Source of the DNA: Gottschalkia purinilytica | GTDB taxonomy: Bacteria; Bacillota; Clostridia; Tissierellales; Gottschalkiaceae | Length of the DNA stretch: 64,000 nt | NCBI RefSeq assembly: GCF_001190785.1 | Contig: NZ_LGSS01000013.1 | Coordinates: forward strand, 16,429-80,428 | Reading direction: 5' to 3' | Part shown: positions 54,568-63,408 of the stretch, piece after piece | Numbering within the stretch: position 1 is the first letter of the stretch | Layout of the letters: every line of letters starts with the position of its first letter | The notes under the pieces: model-generated | Seen by the model: the letters and a program-made list of their open reading frames with translations, nothing else | What the model was told of the DNA's origin: nothing | The model's database searches: none | Made by a program: the position numbers and the translations under genes

Positions 54568-54596
54568 TTGTTAATATGTAAACACTATAGTATAAT
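54568..54596 (+). promoter_or_regulatory. sigma-A-like promoter of the DEAD-box gene
   Basis: TTGTTA (54568-54573) and TATAAT (54591-54596) are 17 bases apart, about 30 bases before the ATG, giving a very short leader with GGAGGA in it. Confidence 0.65.
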
Positions 54597-54626
54597 GAGT
54601 TGATTAACTTTTGGAGGAAGAAATAA

Positions 54627-56198
54627 ATGACAAATATAACATTTAATAATTTAGGTTTTAATAAAGATATACTTAAAGCAATAGGAGATATGGGATTTGA
54701 AGAACCTTCTAAAATACAAGGTGAAGTTATTCCTGTTATTTTACAAGGTTTTGATGTGATCGGTCAGGCTCAAACTGGTACAGGTAAAACATTAGCCTTT
54801 GGGGGCCCAATTATAAATAACCTTAATAAATCATCAGATGGTAGAGTAAGTGCGATTATTTTAACACCTACTAGAGAACTTGCTATTCAAATAAATGATG
54901 AACTTATACGTATTGCTAAGTATTCCAATGTAAGCATATTACCTGTTTATGGTGGTCAATCAATTGATAGACAAATTAAGGCATTAAAGAAACAAATAGA
55001 TATTGTTGTTGGTACGCCTGGTAGGGTTTTAGATCTTATTAGAAGACGTATTCTTAAATTAAGCGGAGTTGAATTCCTTGTTCTAGATGAAGCTGATGAA
55101 ATGCTTAATATGGGCTTTATTGAAGATATAGAGAAAATAATGGAAAGTTGTAATAGTGATAGACAAACTCTGTTATTCTCTGCAACGCTTCCTAGTAGAA
55201 TTAAAAAAATAGCTAAGGGATATATGAAGCCAGATGCGAAACATATTTCTATAATTAAAAATCAAATGACAGTATCTAGTGTTGAACAGTACTATTATGA
55301 AATTAAACAAAAAGATCGTTTTGAATCCCTATGTAGAATACTTGATGTTGATGATCCTTCAACATCTATTATATTCTGTAAAACTAAAAAAGGAGTAGAT
55401 GAGTTAGTTGCATCTATGCAAGCTAGAGGTTACAATGTAGAAGGTATGCATGGAGATATGAGTCAGAATCATAGGCTAAACACTTTAAAAAAGTTTAAAG
55501 AAGAAAATCTTGATTTTCTTGTAGCTACAGATGTTGCAGCAAGAGGTATAGACGTAGAAAATGTTTCTCACGTTATAAACTATGATTTACCTCAAGATAC
55601 TGAATCATATGTTCACAGAATCGGAAGAACCGGAAGAGCTAATAAGAAAGGAACTGCATACACACTTGTTACATCAAGAGAATATACAGTTCTTAAACAA
55701 ATTGAAAAAAATACTAAAGGTAAAATTAAAAGAAAAGAAGTTCCAACTATTGATGATATATTTAGTGCAAAGTATCAAAATATAGTTAGTAGAGTTAAAG
55801 AAACATTACAAGATGATAAATACAAAAAGTTTACTCATATTGCTACAGAATTAGATGAAGATTTTAGTCTTGTTGATGTGGCAGCAGCTTTAATAAGCAT
55901 GGTTTATGAAAAAGAGATAAGTTATGATTACACAGAAAATAATATAGGCTCAAGTTCAAGCTATGTTAGAATATTTTTACCATTTGGACGTAAAGATAAA
56001 TTAAATCCTAAGTCTTTAGTTAATTTCTTTATAAGCTCAGCAAATGTAAGTAAAGAAGATATTGGTGACATTGATATTCTTGATAAGTTTACTTTTGTCG
56101 ATATATCTGATAGAGTTGCAGAATCAGTAATGAAGAAATGCTCTGGTAAAAAACTATGTGGTAAAAAAGTAAGAATGGAATTTGCTAATAATAAGTAA
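54627..56198 (+). CDS. DEAD-box RNA helicase with DbpA-type RNA-binding domain
   Basis: 523 residues. Q motif (FNNLGFNKDILKAIGDMGFE), Walker A AQTGTGKT, PTRELAIQ, TPGR, DEADEMLNMGF, SATLPSR, then domain 2 with HGDMSQNHR, VATDVAARGIDVENVSHVIN, and HRIGRTGRANKKGT. The C-terminal 75 residues (YVRIFLPFGRKDKLNPKSLV onward) form the DbpA RNA-binding RRM that recognises 23S rRNA hairpin 92 in DbpA/YxiN. It is likely a ribosome-assembly or cold-adaptation helicase. Confidence 0.93.
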   Translation: MTNITFNNLGFNKDILKAIGDMGFEEPSKIQGEVIPVILQGFDVIGQAQTGTGKTLAFGGPIINNLNKSSDGRVSAIILTPTRELAIQINDELIRIAKYSNVSILPVYGGQSIDRQIKALKKQIDIVVGTPGRVLDLIRRRILKLSGVEFLVLDEADEMLNMGFIEDIEKIMESCNSDRQTLLFSATLPSRIKKIAKGYMKPDAKHISIIKNQMTVSSVEQYYYEIKQKDRFESLCRILDVDDPSTSIIFCKTKKGVDELVASMQARGYNVEGMHGDMSQNHRLNTLKKFKEENLDFLVATDVAARGIDVENVSHVINYDLPQDTESYVHRIGRTGRANKKGTAYTLVTSREYTVLKQIEKNTKGKIKRKEVPTIDDIFSAKYQNIVSRVKETLQDDKYKKFTHIATELDEDFSLVDVAAALISMVYEKEISYDYTENNIGSSSSYVRIFLPFGRKDKLNPKSLVNFFISSANVSKEDIGDIDILDKFTFVDISDRVAESVMKKCSGKKLCGKKVRMEFANNK

Positions 56199-56208
56199 AT
56201 CTATATTT

Positions 56209-56250
56209 AATGCAAGCTTTAATATATATATTAAAACTTGCATTTATTTT
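56209..56250. terminator. terminator between the helicase and YdcF genes
   Basis: A stem of about 14 bp (AATGCAAGCTTTAAT / ATTAAAACTTGCATT, one mismatch) with T-rich sequence after it, placed between convergent genes. Confidence 0.8.
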
Positions 56251-56257
56251 GTTTAAG

Positions 56258-56857
56258 CTATTTTATTATTCTATAAATCAGATATCCTGTATAAAAGTAC
56301 ACCTCTCTAATAAGAAATTCTCCTTTACTTTTTAAGCTTCTATATTTTGTTGTAGGCGTTGGTGATGAATATGCCTTTAATCCAATATCATTTGACATTA
56401 TCATTGCTCTTTTCATATGTATCGGATCACTTACAATTAAAAATGATTTCAAATTATTTTCTTCTGCAACATCTTTTGCATATATTAAATTCTCTTGTGT
56501 AATCCTAGATTTCTCCTCTATTAAAATATCTGAACTAGGTATAGACTTTTTTTCAGCATACCTCTTCCCTACCAAAGCTTCTGATAGTTCTGTTTTATTA
56601 GGTTTACCTCCTGTAAATATTATTTTCTTTACATATCCATTTTTATATAACCATATTCCATGATTAATTCTCTCTTTAAAAACAGGTGAAGGTTTATTGC
56701 CCCATACTGCTGCTCCCAGTACTATAGCAGCATCTGCTCTCCTTAATTCATTCTTATTCCCAAAAGAGTAAACACTAAAAGCTGTATATATTATATAAAT
56801 TACTAGAATAATAAACATTCCTAAAAAGAGTCTTTTGTAAATCTTTCTTCTTTTCAT
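56258..56857 (-). CDS. YdcF/SanA-like DUF218 membrane protein
   Basis: 199 residues. An N-terminal membrane anchor (LFLGMFIILVIYIIYTAFSV) and a DUF218 domain: ADAAIVLGAAVWGNKPSPVF, ERINHGIWLYKNGYVKKIIF-TGGK, and EEKSRITQENL. Relatives such as SanA and ElyC affect envelope integrity. AAGGAGA precedes the ATG. Confidence 0.87.
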   Translation of the reverse strand: MKRRKIYKRLFLGMFIILVIYIIYTAFSVYSFGNKNELRRADAAIVLGAAVWGNKPSPVFKERINHGIWLYKNGYVKKIIFTGGKPNKTELSEALVGKRYAEKKSIPSSDILIEEKSRITQENLIYAKDVAEENNLKSFLIVSDPIHMKRAMIMSNDIGLKAYSSPTPTTKYRSLKSKGEFLIREVYFYTGYLIYRIIK

Positions 56858-56919
56858 TTTATCTCCTTATATTTTAGCTATCTATTATCATATTAAGTAT
56901 ACTTATTATTTTGAAAGTC

Positions 56920-57504
56920 TTAATAGCTATACTCCATCACATCTATAGTTTTTGATACTGCTTCTTTGCCCAATAATTTATCTACAACATACAAAGACAT
57001 ATCTATACCCGCTGATATCCCTCCTGATAGTATTATCTTACCATTATCCACATATCTTTCATCTGATACAACTTTTATATTAGGGGATATATCTTTCAAT
57101 AAATTTAATGCTGAATGATGAGTTGTGGCAGTCAGTCCCTCTAGTAAGCCACATTTTCCTACTATTAACGCCCCTGTACATACTGTAAGCAATAATTCTA
57201 AGTTAGGATATATATTATTTATCCAACTTATTATCATCTGGTTATGCATTTCTTTACGAGCTCCTTGTCCACCAGGAACTATTAAGATATCTATGTCTGG
57301 ACAATCTTTTATAGTATACTTAGGATTTATACTTAAGTTATTTCTTGCATATATAGGCCCATCTTTCTCAGCAATAGTAAAAACATTAAATGAATTTTCA
57401 GCACTTACATTACTTGAAACTGAAAAAACTTCAAATGGGCCGCAAAAATCCAGTACTTCTACTTCATCAAATATCAGTATCCCTACATTTTTTGTTTTTT
57501 TCAT
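56920..57504 (-). CDS. DJ-1/PfpI-family protein (isonitrile-hydratase-like)
   Basis: 194 residues. GILIFDEVEVLDFCGPFEVF at the start, ILIVPGGQGARKEM, the nucleophile elbow LLTVCTGALIVGKCGLLEGL with the reactive Cys, and TTHHSALNLL. The motif order is that of the GATase1 AraC-N/isonitrile hydratase branch, without the DNA-binding tail of FtrA-type regulators. The ribosome site GGGGGATA is close to the ATG. Confidence 0.88.
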   Translation of the reverse strand: MKKTKNVGILIFDEVEVLDFCGPFEVFSVSSNVSAENSFNVFTIAEKDGPIYARNNLSINPKYTIKDCPDIDILIVPGGQGARKEMHNQMIISWINNIYPNLELLLTVCTGALIVGKCGLLEGLTATTHHSALNLLKDISPNIKVVSDERYVDNGKIILSGGISAGIDMSLYVVDKLLGKEAVSKTIDVMEYSY

Positions 57505-57703
57505 CTTTATCCCCCTTCTATCAAAATAAAGCTAAAAATAATATGCTTGTGATAAATATTATAACGTATTTTCTGTTTAGAATAAATTTAAGTTTCTCAT
57601 TTTTACCTAAAGTAAATCATTATAATATGTAACTATTAAATGATCTATTGAATATACTTAACATTGTGTCATACCTGTATTTTGTTTGAAAGGAGAATAA
57701 AAA
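57505..57703. other. divergent intergenic region
   Basis: About 200 bases between the DJ-1 gene and the copper-binding protein gene; it must hold both promoters. No clear pair of boxes was resolved. Confidence 0.3.
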
Positions 57704-58108
57704 TTGTACGATTATGATTGTTTATTACAGTCTATGTATGATATATATGGAGAAGATCGTTATAGAAAACCTTCTTCTCACTATTATGAAAAAGAATTAG
57801 TAAAAACTATTCAAGATTGTGAAGCTAATTGTGAGCATATGACCGTCATGTTAAAAAAAGTTAAAGACTATAAACATAGAACAACTCAAATTAGATTATT
57901 ACGTGATTGTGCAGATATTTGTGGCTTAACAGCTAAATATATTGCAAGAATGAGTTATTTTTCAAAACATATAGCTAAACTGTGTGCATATATATGTGTA
58001 GTTTGTGGAAAAGAATGTGCTAAATTTCCTGATAGAGCATCACAAAATTGTGCAGAAGTATGCTTTCATTGTGCAAGAGAGTGCAAAGCTTTCGCTATGA
58101 GAAGCTAA
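57704..58108 (+). CDS. four-helix-bundle copper-binding protein (Csp/DUF326-like)
   Basis: 134 residues, rich in cysteine in the repeated pattern of copper storage proteins: QDCEANCEHM, LLRDCADICGLTAKYIAR, KLCAYICVVCGKECAKF and QNCAEVCFHCARECKAF. The cysteines would line the inside of a helical bundle and hold Cu(I). There is no signal peptide, so a cytoplasmic store is likely. The start is a TTG at 57704 with AAAGGAGAA upstream. Its own terminator follows. Confidence 0.88.
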   Translation: MYDYDCLLQSMYDIYGEDRYRKPSSHYYEKELVKTIQDCEANCEHMTVMLKKVKDYKHRTTQIRLLRDCADICGLTAKYIARMSYFSKHIAKLCAYICVVCGKECAKFPDRASQNCAEVCFHCARECKAFAMRS

Positions 58109-58135
58109 AGTTAGTTATATAATTATCTGTAAGTT

Positions 58136-58170
58136 ATACTCCCTACTTATATATAAGTAGGGAGTATTTT
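58136..58170 (+). terminator. terminator of the copper-binding protein gene
   Basis: A perfect 15-bp stem (ATACTCCCTACTTAT and complement) with a 2-base loop, followed by TTTTAT. Confidence 0.85.
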
Positions 58171-58291
58171 ATACCATGAATTCTAATTTTTATATTTATA
58201 TATTGTTATTAAATACATATATACAAAATATACTCTATAATAAAAAATTCAGCATATTAAATATTGATTAAATAAAAATTAATTTATATTA

Positions 58292-58328
58292 TTGACTATT
58301 ATATCTGTATATCGTAATATATGGATAT
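58292..58328 (+). promoter_or_regulatory. promoter and ArsR-type operator
   Basis: TTGACT (58292-58297) and TAATAT (58315-58320) are 17 bases apart. Overlapping the spacer and -10, an inverted repeat of 12-base arms (ATATCTGTATAT at 58301 and ATATATGGATAT at 58317, two mismatches) with 4 bases between has the form of an ArsR/SmtB-family operator. Binding there would block the polymerase. Confidence 0.7.
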
Positions 58329-58356
58329 AATGATTTATTTGAAAGAAGGGATTAAT

Positions 58357-58641
58357 ATGAATAAAGATTTAACTAAATACAATGAAGTTGCTGAAATTCT
58401 TAAGGCTATAGCTCATCCAGTTAGATTATGTATAGTTAATGGTCTTTTAGAAAAAGGAAAATGTAATGTAAGCTATATGCAAGAATGTCTTGATACTCCA
58501 CAATCTACTATATCTCAACACTTACAAAAACTAAGATCAGCTGGAATTATTAAAGGCAATAGAAATGGGCTTGAAGTATATTACACAATTTCTAATGAAA
58601 GTGTTGCTAAATTAATTAGGGAACTTGTAGAAAACATGTAA
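58357..58641 (+). CDS. ArsR-family regulator, candidate persulfide sensor
   Basis: 94 residues from the ATG at 58357, which has GAAGGG 6 bases upstream (an earlier frame start lacks one). The winged helix is clear: AEILKAIAHPVRLCIVNGLL, CLDTPQSTISQHLQKLRSAG, GNRNGLEVYYTISNESV. Three cysteines (C25, C36, C44) are present; pairs of cysteines act as persulfide sensors in SqrR/BigR relatives, though their positions differ there. The gene sits 79 bases before the CoA-disulfide reductase fusion, its probable target. Confidence 0.88.
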   Translation: MNKDLTKYNEVAEILKAIAHPVRLCIVNGLLEKGKCNVSYMQECLDTPQSTISQHLQKLRSAGIIKGNRNGLEVYYTISNESVAKLIRELVENM

Positions 58642-58720
58642 CTTTCATAAGATTATTTTTTTATTGTAAATCATACTAAAGTAAATATTTAATTTTATAA
58701 AATACATTGGAGGAATATAT

Positions 58721-61186
58721 ATGAGTAAAAAAGTATTAATAGTTGGTGGTGTAGCTGGTGGTGCCTCAGCTGCAGCTAGACTTAGAAGATTAGATGAAAG
58801 TGCTGAGATTATAGTATTTGAAAAAGATGAATATATATCATTTGCAAACTGTGGTCTACCTTATTATATAGGTCAAAGTATAAAACAAAGAGATAAACTA
58901 TTAGTTCAAACTCCTGAAGGAATGAAAAATAGATTTAATATAGACGTAAGAATAAACAGCGAAGTTATATCTGTTGATACAAAAAATAAAGAAATCACTG
59001 TTAATAGTAAAGAAAAAGGTACTTATCAAGAAAGTTATGATTATTTAGTACTTTCTCCTGGTGCAAGAGCTCTTAAACCTAATATTCCTGGTATTGATAA
59101 TAAGAAAATTTTTACTTTGAGAAACATCCCTGATACTGATTCTATTAAGTCCTATATAGATAAGGAAGATGTTAAAAGTGCAATCGTAGTTGGTGGTGGA
59201 TATATAGGAGTAGAAATGGCTGAAAATCTTAAAGAATCTGGTTTATCGGTTACATTAGTTCAATCAGATAATCAAATATTAGGAACATTTGATTCCGAAA
59301 TGGCATCTTTTGCTGCTAAAGAATTAGAGGACAACGGTGTTCAGTTAGTTTTAAATGATAGAGTTGAATCTTTCGATGATAGTACTAACTCTATAACTGC
59401 TAACTTATCTAATGGCAATACATTATGTGCTGACATGGTTGTGTTAGCTATAGGAGTAGTACCTAATACAGAATTCATAAATAATTCTGGAATAAATTTA
59501 TCAGAAAGTAGACATATCAGAGTAAATAGTAAAATGGAAACTAGTGTTAAGAATGTTTATGCTGTCGGAGATGCAGTAGAAATTATAGATTTTGTTAATA
59601 ATGAGAAATCTTATGTGCCTTTAGCTGGACCTGCTAATAAGCAAGGTAGAATATGTGCTGATAATATATGTGGTCTAGATACTGAATACAAAGGTACCCA
59701 GGGAACTTCTGTTTTAAAAATTTTTGACTTAACTGGAGCATCTACTGGTAACAATGAAAAAAAACTAGAAGCCCTAAATATTCCTTATAACGTTGTATAT
59801 GCTCATCCACAATCTCATGCTTCTTACTATCCAGGTGCTACGCCTATATCTATAAAGCTCATATTTGATAATGATGGTAAGATACTAGGTGCTCAAGCAT
59901 TTGGCTACTCTGGAGTTGAAAAAAGAATAGATGTTATCGCTACTACTATGAGACTTGGAGGAACCATAAAAGATTTAACAGAACTTGAACTTTCCTATGC
60001 TCCTCCATATTCTTCAGCAAAAGATCCCGTAAATATGATTGGATATATAGCCGAGAATGTTCTTAAAGGAAATGTAAGTAATTTCTTACCTAAAGATTTA
60101 GACACATATAATAGAGAGAATACTATCCTATTAGATGTAAGAACTAAGTTTGAATATAGTAATGATCATATTGATGGAGCAATAAATATTCCCGTAGATG
60201 ATTTAAGAAAACGTATAAATGAATTAGATAAAAACAAAGAAATCTTAACATACTGTCAAGTAGGGCTTAGAGGATATATAGCATCTCGAATATTAAGTGA
60301 AAATGGTTTCAAAGTTAAAAACTTATCTGGCGGTTATAAGACCTATAACATGTCAAAGTTTGTTCCTCAAAGTATAGAATTTGATAAAAGTTCTAAAGAT
60401 GATTTTAAAAAGGTGGATATGAATAATATGCTAACTAAAAATATCAATAATTTAAACTATGATAAAGAATTAGATGCTTCTGGATTATGCTGTCCTGGTC
60501 CACTAATGCAAGTAAAAATGAGTATAGATACTTTAGATGATGGTGAAATTTTAAAAGTAAAAGCCTCTGATCCTGGATTTTTTATTGATATAAAGTCTTG
60601 GTGTGAAAAAACAAATAATAATTTACTCAATATTTCTAAAGATAAAGGGATAATAACTGCTTTTATCCAAAAATCATCCAATATAGCCGCTCTCTCTCCC
60701 CAACAAGATAATCATAAAGATAACAAAACAATAGTTGTATTTAGTGGAGATCTTGATAAAGCTATCGCTTCATTTATTATAGCTAATGGAGCAGCTTCTA
60801 TGGGTAAAAAAGTAACTTTATTCTTTACATTCTGGGGACTAAATATATTAAGAAAGCCTGAAAAGATAAATGTTGAAAAAGGTTTTATGGATAAAATGTT
60901 TGGTATGATGATGCCTAAGGGTAGTGAAAAACTAAGTCTTTCAAAGATGAATATGATGGGTATGGGTAGTAAAATGATAAGAAAAGTAATGAAAGATAAA
61001 AATATATCTTCTCTTGAAGATCTTATCAAATCAGCTATAAATACTGGAATAGAACTTATAGCCTGTCAAATGTCAATGGATGTAATGGGTATAAAAAAAG
61101 AAGAGTTAATTGATGGAGTCAAAATAGGTGGAGTAGGATATTATTTAGGAGAAGCTGAAGATTCTAATGTTAATCTATTCATATAG
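58721..61186 (+). CDS. CoA-disulfide reductase / rhodanese / TusA / DsrE four-domain fusion
   Basis: 821 residues. Residues 1-450 are a CoA-disulfide reductase: FAD site VLIVGGVAGGASAAARLRRL, the redox Cys44 in FANCGLPYY, NAD site VVGGGYIGVEMAENL, and FAD site VYAVGDAVE. Next comes a rhodanese domain (about 466-555) with active-site Cys in TYCQVGLRGY, then a TusA-like domain (about 585-660, GLCCPGPLMQ), and a DsrE/F-like domain (from about 672, VVFSGDLDKAIASFIIANGA) with CQMSMDVMG. All modules act on sulfane sulfur, so it probably handles persulfides and polysulfide. GGAGGA precedes the ATG. Controlled by the ArsR gene upstream. Confidence 0.92.
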   Translation: MSKKVLIVGGVAGGASAAARLRRLDESAEIIVFEKDEYISFANCGLPYYIGQSIKQRDKLLVQTPEGMKNRFNIDVRINSEVISVDTKNKEITVNSKEKGTYQESYDYLVLSPGARALKPNIPGIDNKKIFTLRNIPDTDSIKSYIDKEDVKSAIVVGGGYIGVEMAENLKESGLSVTLVQSDNQILGTFDSEMASFAAKELEDNGVQLVLNDRVESFDDSTNSITANLSNGNTLCADMVVLAIGVVPNTEFINNSGINLSESRHIRVNSKMETSVKNVYAVGDAVEIIDFVNNEKSYVPLAGPANKQGRICADNICGLDTEYKGTQGTSVLKIFDLTGASTGNNEKKLEALNIPYNVVYAHPQSHASYYPGATPISIKLIFDNDGKILGAQAFGYSGVEKRIDVIATTMRLGGTIKDLTELELSYAPPYSSAKDPVNMIGYIAENVLKGNVSNFLPKDLDTYNRENTILLDVRTKFEYSNDHIDGAINIPVDDLRKRINELDKNKEILTYCQVGLRGYIASRILSENGFKVKNLSGGYKTYNMSKFVPQSIEFDKSSKDDFKKVDMNNMLTKNINNLNYDKELDASGLCCPGPLMQVKMSIDTLDDGEILKVKASDPGFFIDIKSWCEKTNNNLLNISKDKGIITAFIQKSSNIAALSPQQDNHKDNKTIVVFSGDLDKAIASFIIANGAASMGKKVTLFFTFWGLNILRKPEKINVEKGFMDKMFGMMMPKGSEKLSLSKMNMMGMGSKMIRKVMKDKNISSLEDLIKSAINTGIELIACQMSMDVMGIKKEELIDGVKIGGVGYYLGEAEDSNVNLFI

Positions 61187-61208
61187 ATTATTATATCTTT
61201 ATAAATAA

Positions 61209-61250
61209 ATTAGACCAAGTATTATAATACTTGGTCTAATGTTAGTTTTT
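61209..61250 (+). terminator. terminator of the sulfur-module operon
   Basis: A 32-base perfect palindrome (ATTAGACCAAGTATTA and complement) followed within a few bases by TTTTTG. Confidence 0.8.
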
Positions 61251-61330
61251 GTAGTATAATTATTCTAATATTCTAGGATTGTTTTACATCACTATATTCT
61301 TCTTCATCTTATAAAAAAGGGGTAATGCTT

Positions 61331-62380
61331 ATGAATATGTTTAATGAAGACTTTAAATCAAAACTAATAAAAACTATAATATTCTTAGCAATTTATACTG
61401 TTCTATTTGCTTTATTTTTTTCAACACTATCATATACACTTCCATTTGTACTAGCATTTTCTATAGCTATTTTTACAAAGCCTTTAACTAGGTTCCTAAA
61501 GAAAAAGCTACGGTTTTCAAATGGAATATCTGCATTTATTTCCACTGTTATAGTATTTGCGATAATTTTATCTATAATATCTGTTATCTTACTTAAGATA
61601 GTAAAGGAAGGTAGATTATTAATTCAATCACTTCCAGACTTTGATACAATTTCAGCTTATATAGAAACTTATGTTAGTAAATTTAACTCATACTATGCAA
61701 AAATTGACTTTAGTACGGTTCAAAAGTTTTATAATGAGTTAATATCTGTAGTATCTAGAACTTTAGACATTACAGTATCCCTTGTAAACAAAGTTTTATC
61801 TCTCATATTGGGATTACCTTTATTATTGATGATTGCGTTTATAACTTTTTTATCTACTTATTTCTTTTCAAAGGATATGCCGGATATAGAGAACAAAGTT
61901 CTATCAATATTCTCTCCATCTGGTAAAGAACAAATGAAAAGCGTAATAAAAGAAAGTGGAGCTATGTTAACAGGATATATTAAGGCTTATGCTTCTATAA
62001 TATCACTAACATTTGTTGAAACGTTTATAGGTTTTTCAATATTAAAGATAGATTACGCTCTTATATTAAGTATTCTATCTGCAGTTGTTGACGTTTTACC
62101 TGTATTAGGTGTAGGCTCTGTATATGTTCCTTTAGCGATCATCTACTACTTTTTAGGTAAAAAATTCATAAGTATAGGACTATTAATACTATTTGTTATA
62201 GTTAGTATAGTAAGACAGGTAGTAGAGCCAAAGCTAGTTTCTACAAATTTAGGGATTCATCCTGTATTTATACTTGCAGCAATATTTATAGGATTAAAAG
62301 CTTATGGATTTTTAGGAATGATATATCTAATAGGACTTGTTGTTCTTTATAAGGTATTTACTAAAGTTAAAATATTATAA
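61331..62380 (+). CDS. AI-2E-family permease, YtvI-like sporulation protein
   Basis: 349 residues with about eight membrane segments. AI-2E/UPF0118 family features: LPFVLAFSIAIFTKPLTRFL near the N-terminus, a long amphipathic section, FFSKDMPDIENKVLSIF, and the signature LPVLGVGSVYVPLAIIYYFL, ..RQVVEPKLVSTNLGIHPVFI. The combination is most like Bacillus YtvI, a forespore-expressed protein. The start at 61331 is preferred because GGGG lies 8 bases before it. Confidence 0.87.
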   Translation: MNMFNEDFKSKLIKTIIFLAIYTVLFALFFSTLSYTLPFVLAFSIAIFTKPLTRFLKKKLRFSNGISAFISTVIVFAIILSIISVILLKIVKEGRLLIQSLPDFDTISAYIETYVSKFNSYYAKIDFSTVQKFYNELISVVSRTLDITVSLVNKVLSLILGLPLLLMIAFITFLSTYFFSKDMPDIENKVLSIFSPSGKEQMKSVIKESGAMLTGYIKAYASIISLTFVETFIGFSILKIDYALILSILSAVVDVLPVLGVGSVYVPLAIIYYFLGKKFISIGLLILFVIVSIVRQVVEPKLVSTNLGIHPVFILAAIFIGLKAYGFLGMIYLIGLVVLYKVFTKVKIL

Positions 62381-62470
62381 TCTTAAAATTAAATTTTTAA
62401 AGTTTATAATATTTTAAAACATAAGATTTAGGTAGTATTTAAAAATCTAAAATATTTTAATATAATAAAT

Positions 62471-62527
62471 AAAATTCTAAATCATGTTATAAAAGTAAAA
62501 CTATATAACTAGATTTAGAATTTTACT
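62471..62527 (+). terminator. terminator downstream of the YtvI-like gene
   Basis: A perfect 13-bp stem (AAAATTCTAAATC and complement) with a 28-base loop. Confidence 0.65.
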
Positions 62528-62652
62528 ATTTATATGTTATTTATTTCTTTTACTTAATACGAAAAATAGTACTTTCCCCTCATTATGATCTCATTTATCA
62601 AAATTATAAGTCTTCAGTTAATAGCATAGTAAATTATTGTATAGCAGTATTA

Positions 62653-63111
62653 TTAAGTATACTTTGAAAATAATTCTATTAAAAATAGTATATAAAACAT
62701 AGATCCTATAGCAATCCAAAAATCATAGTTTCTTATATCCTCGTCTCTATTTTTAAAATGCCTAAATACATTTACTATAAATAAAATTGGCATAACCAAT
62801 ATCATTATTATTATAGATATAGTAGTAATCTTGAAGTTCTCCATCCATATTAATCTTCCCATTATGATCATATGTGTAAGTAATATCATGTTAATTATAG
62901 ATAGTATATGCCTATGATCTTTCTCTATAATTGTTATTATTAATGCAAATATACTTATTATTAAAGGAAAAATTATTGTAAAAAATAAATCATCAATTCT
63001 ATTTGGATACTTATTCTCTATAATTCCAAAAGATATTATCTCAATTATGATCATTAAAGTAAAAATCATAAGACTCCTATTCTTAGTTAAAAATTCGTTA
63101 TTCATATACAT
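62653..63111 (-). CDS. small multi-pass membrane protein, unrecognised
   Basis: 152 residues with four or five hydrophobic segments (LMIFTLMIIIEIISFGII, FFTIIFPLIISIFALIITII, HILSIINMILLTHMIIMG, ISIIIMILVMPILFIVNVF, FWIAIGSMFYILFLIELF) and short charged loops. I do not recognise the family. The Shine-Dalgarno (GAGGGGG, 63132-63138) is 20 bases from the ATG, but a 7-bp hairpin occupies exactly the gap. A start at the ATG two codons further is possible. Confidence 0.65.
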   Translation of the reverse strand: MYMNNEFLTKNRSLMIFTLMIIIEIISFGIIENKYPNRIDDLFFTIIFPLIISIFALIITIIEKDHRHILSIINMILLTHMIIMGRLIWMENFKITTISIIIMILVMPILFIVNVFRHFKNRDEDIRNYDFWIAIGSMFYILFLIELFSKYT

Positions 63112-63138
63112 GTTATAGATTACTATAACTTCCCCCTC
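63112..63138 (-). promoter_or_regulatory. hairpin bridging Shine-Dalgarno and start codon
   Basis: On the minus strand GTTATAG-TAAT-CTATAAC (63112-63129) lies between GAGGGGG (63132-63138) and the ATG at 63111. When folded, the stem would bring the ribosome site to a workable distance from the ATG; unfolded, the spacing is too long. Confidence 0.5.
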
Positions 63139-63291
63139 TTGACGTATTTATTATTATAATATAACGATTGCTATTTTTTGTAAACTAAGATATGTCGCCT
63201 ATCAGTTAGATTTTATTAGTAAGAAAAAACACCAAAAATATTATGATATACTTAGATCTGTAAGATTTATATGATAAATTTATAAATCATG

Positions 63292-63312
63292 ACCACCCGT
63301 CAAACGGGTGGT
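63292..63312 (-). repeat. right-end hairpin of the IS200-type element
   Basis: Stem ACCACCCGT / ACGGGTGGT with loop CAA, the TnpA recognition hairpin at the 3' end. It resembles the incomplete left-end hairpin at 63983-64000. Confidence 0.75.
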
Positions 63313-63408
63313 TTGCTCAGCCCTATAAGGGCATATTACTTGCTGTGTCTTAAGACACCCTGAAAGGTTTGCCAACTGCTATAGTTTTTCAGGGCACCCC
63401 TTAAGGGG

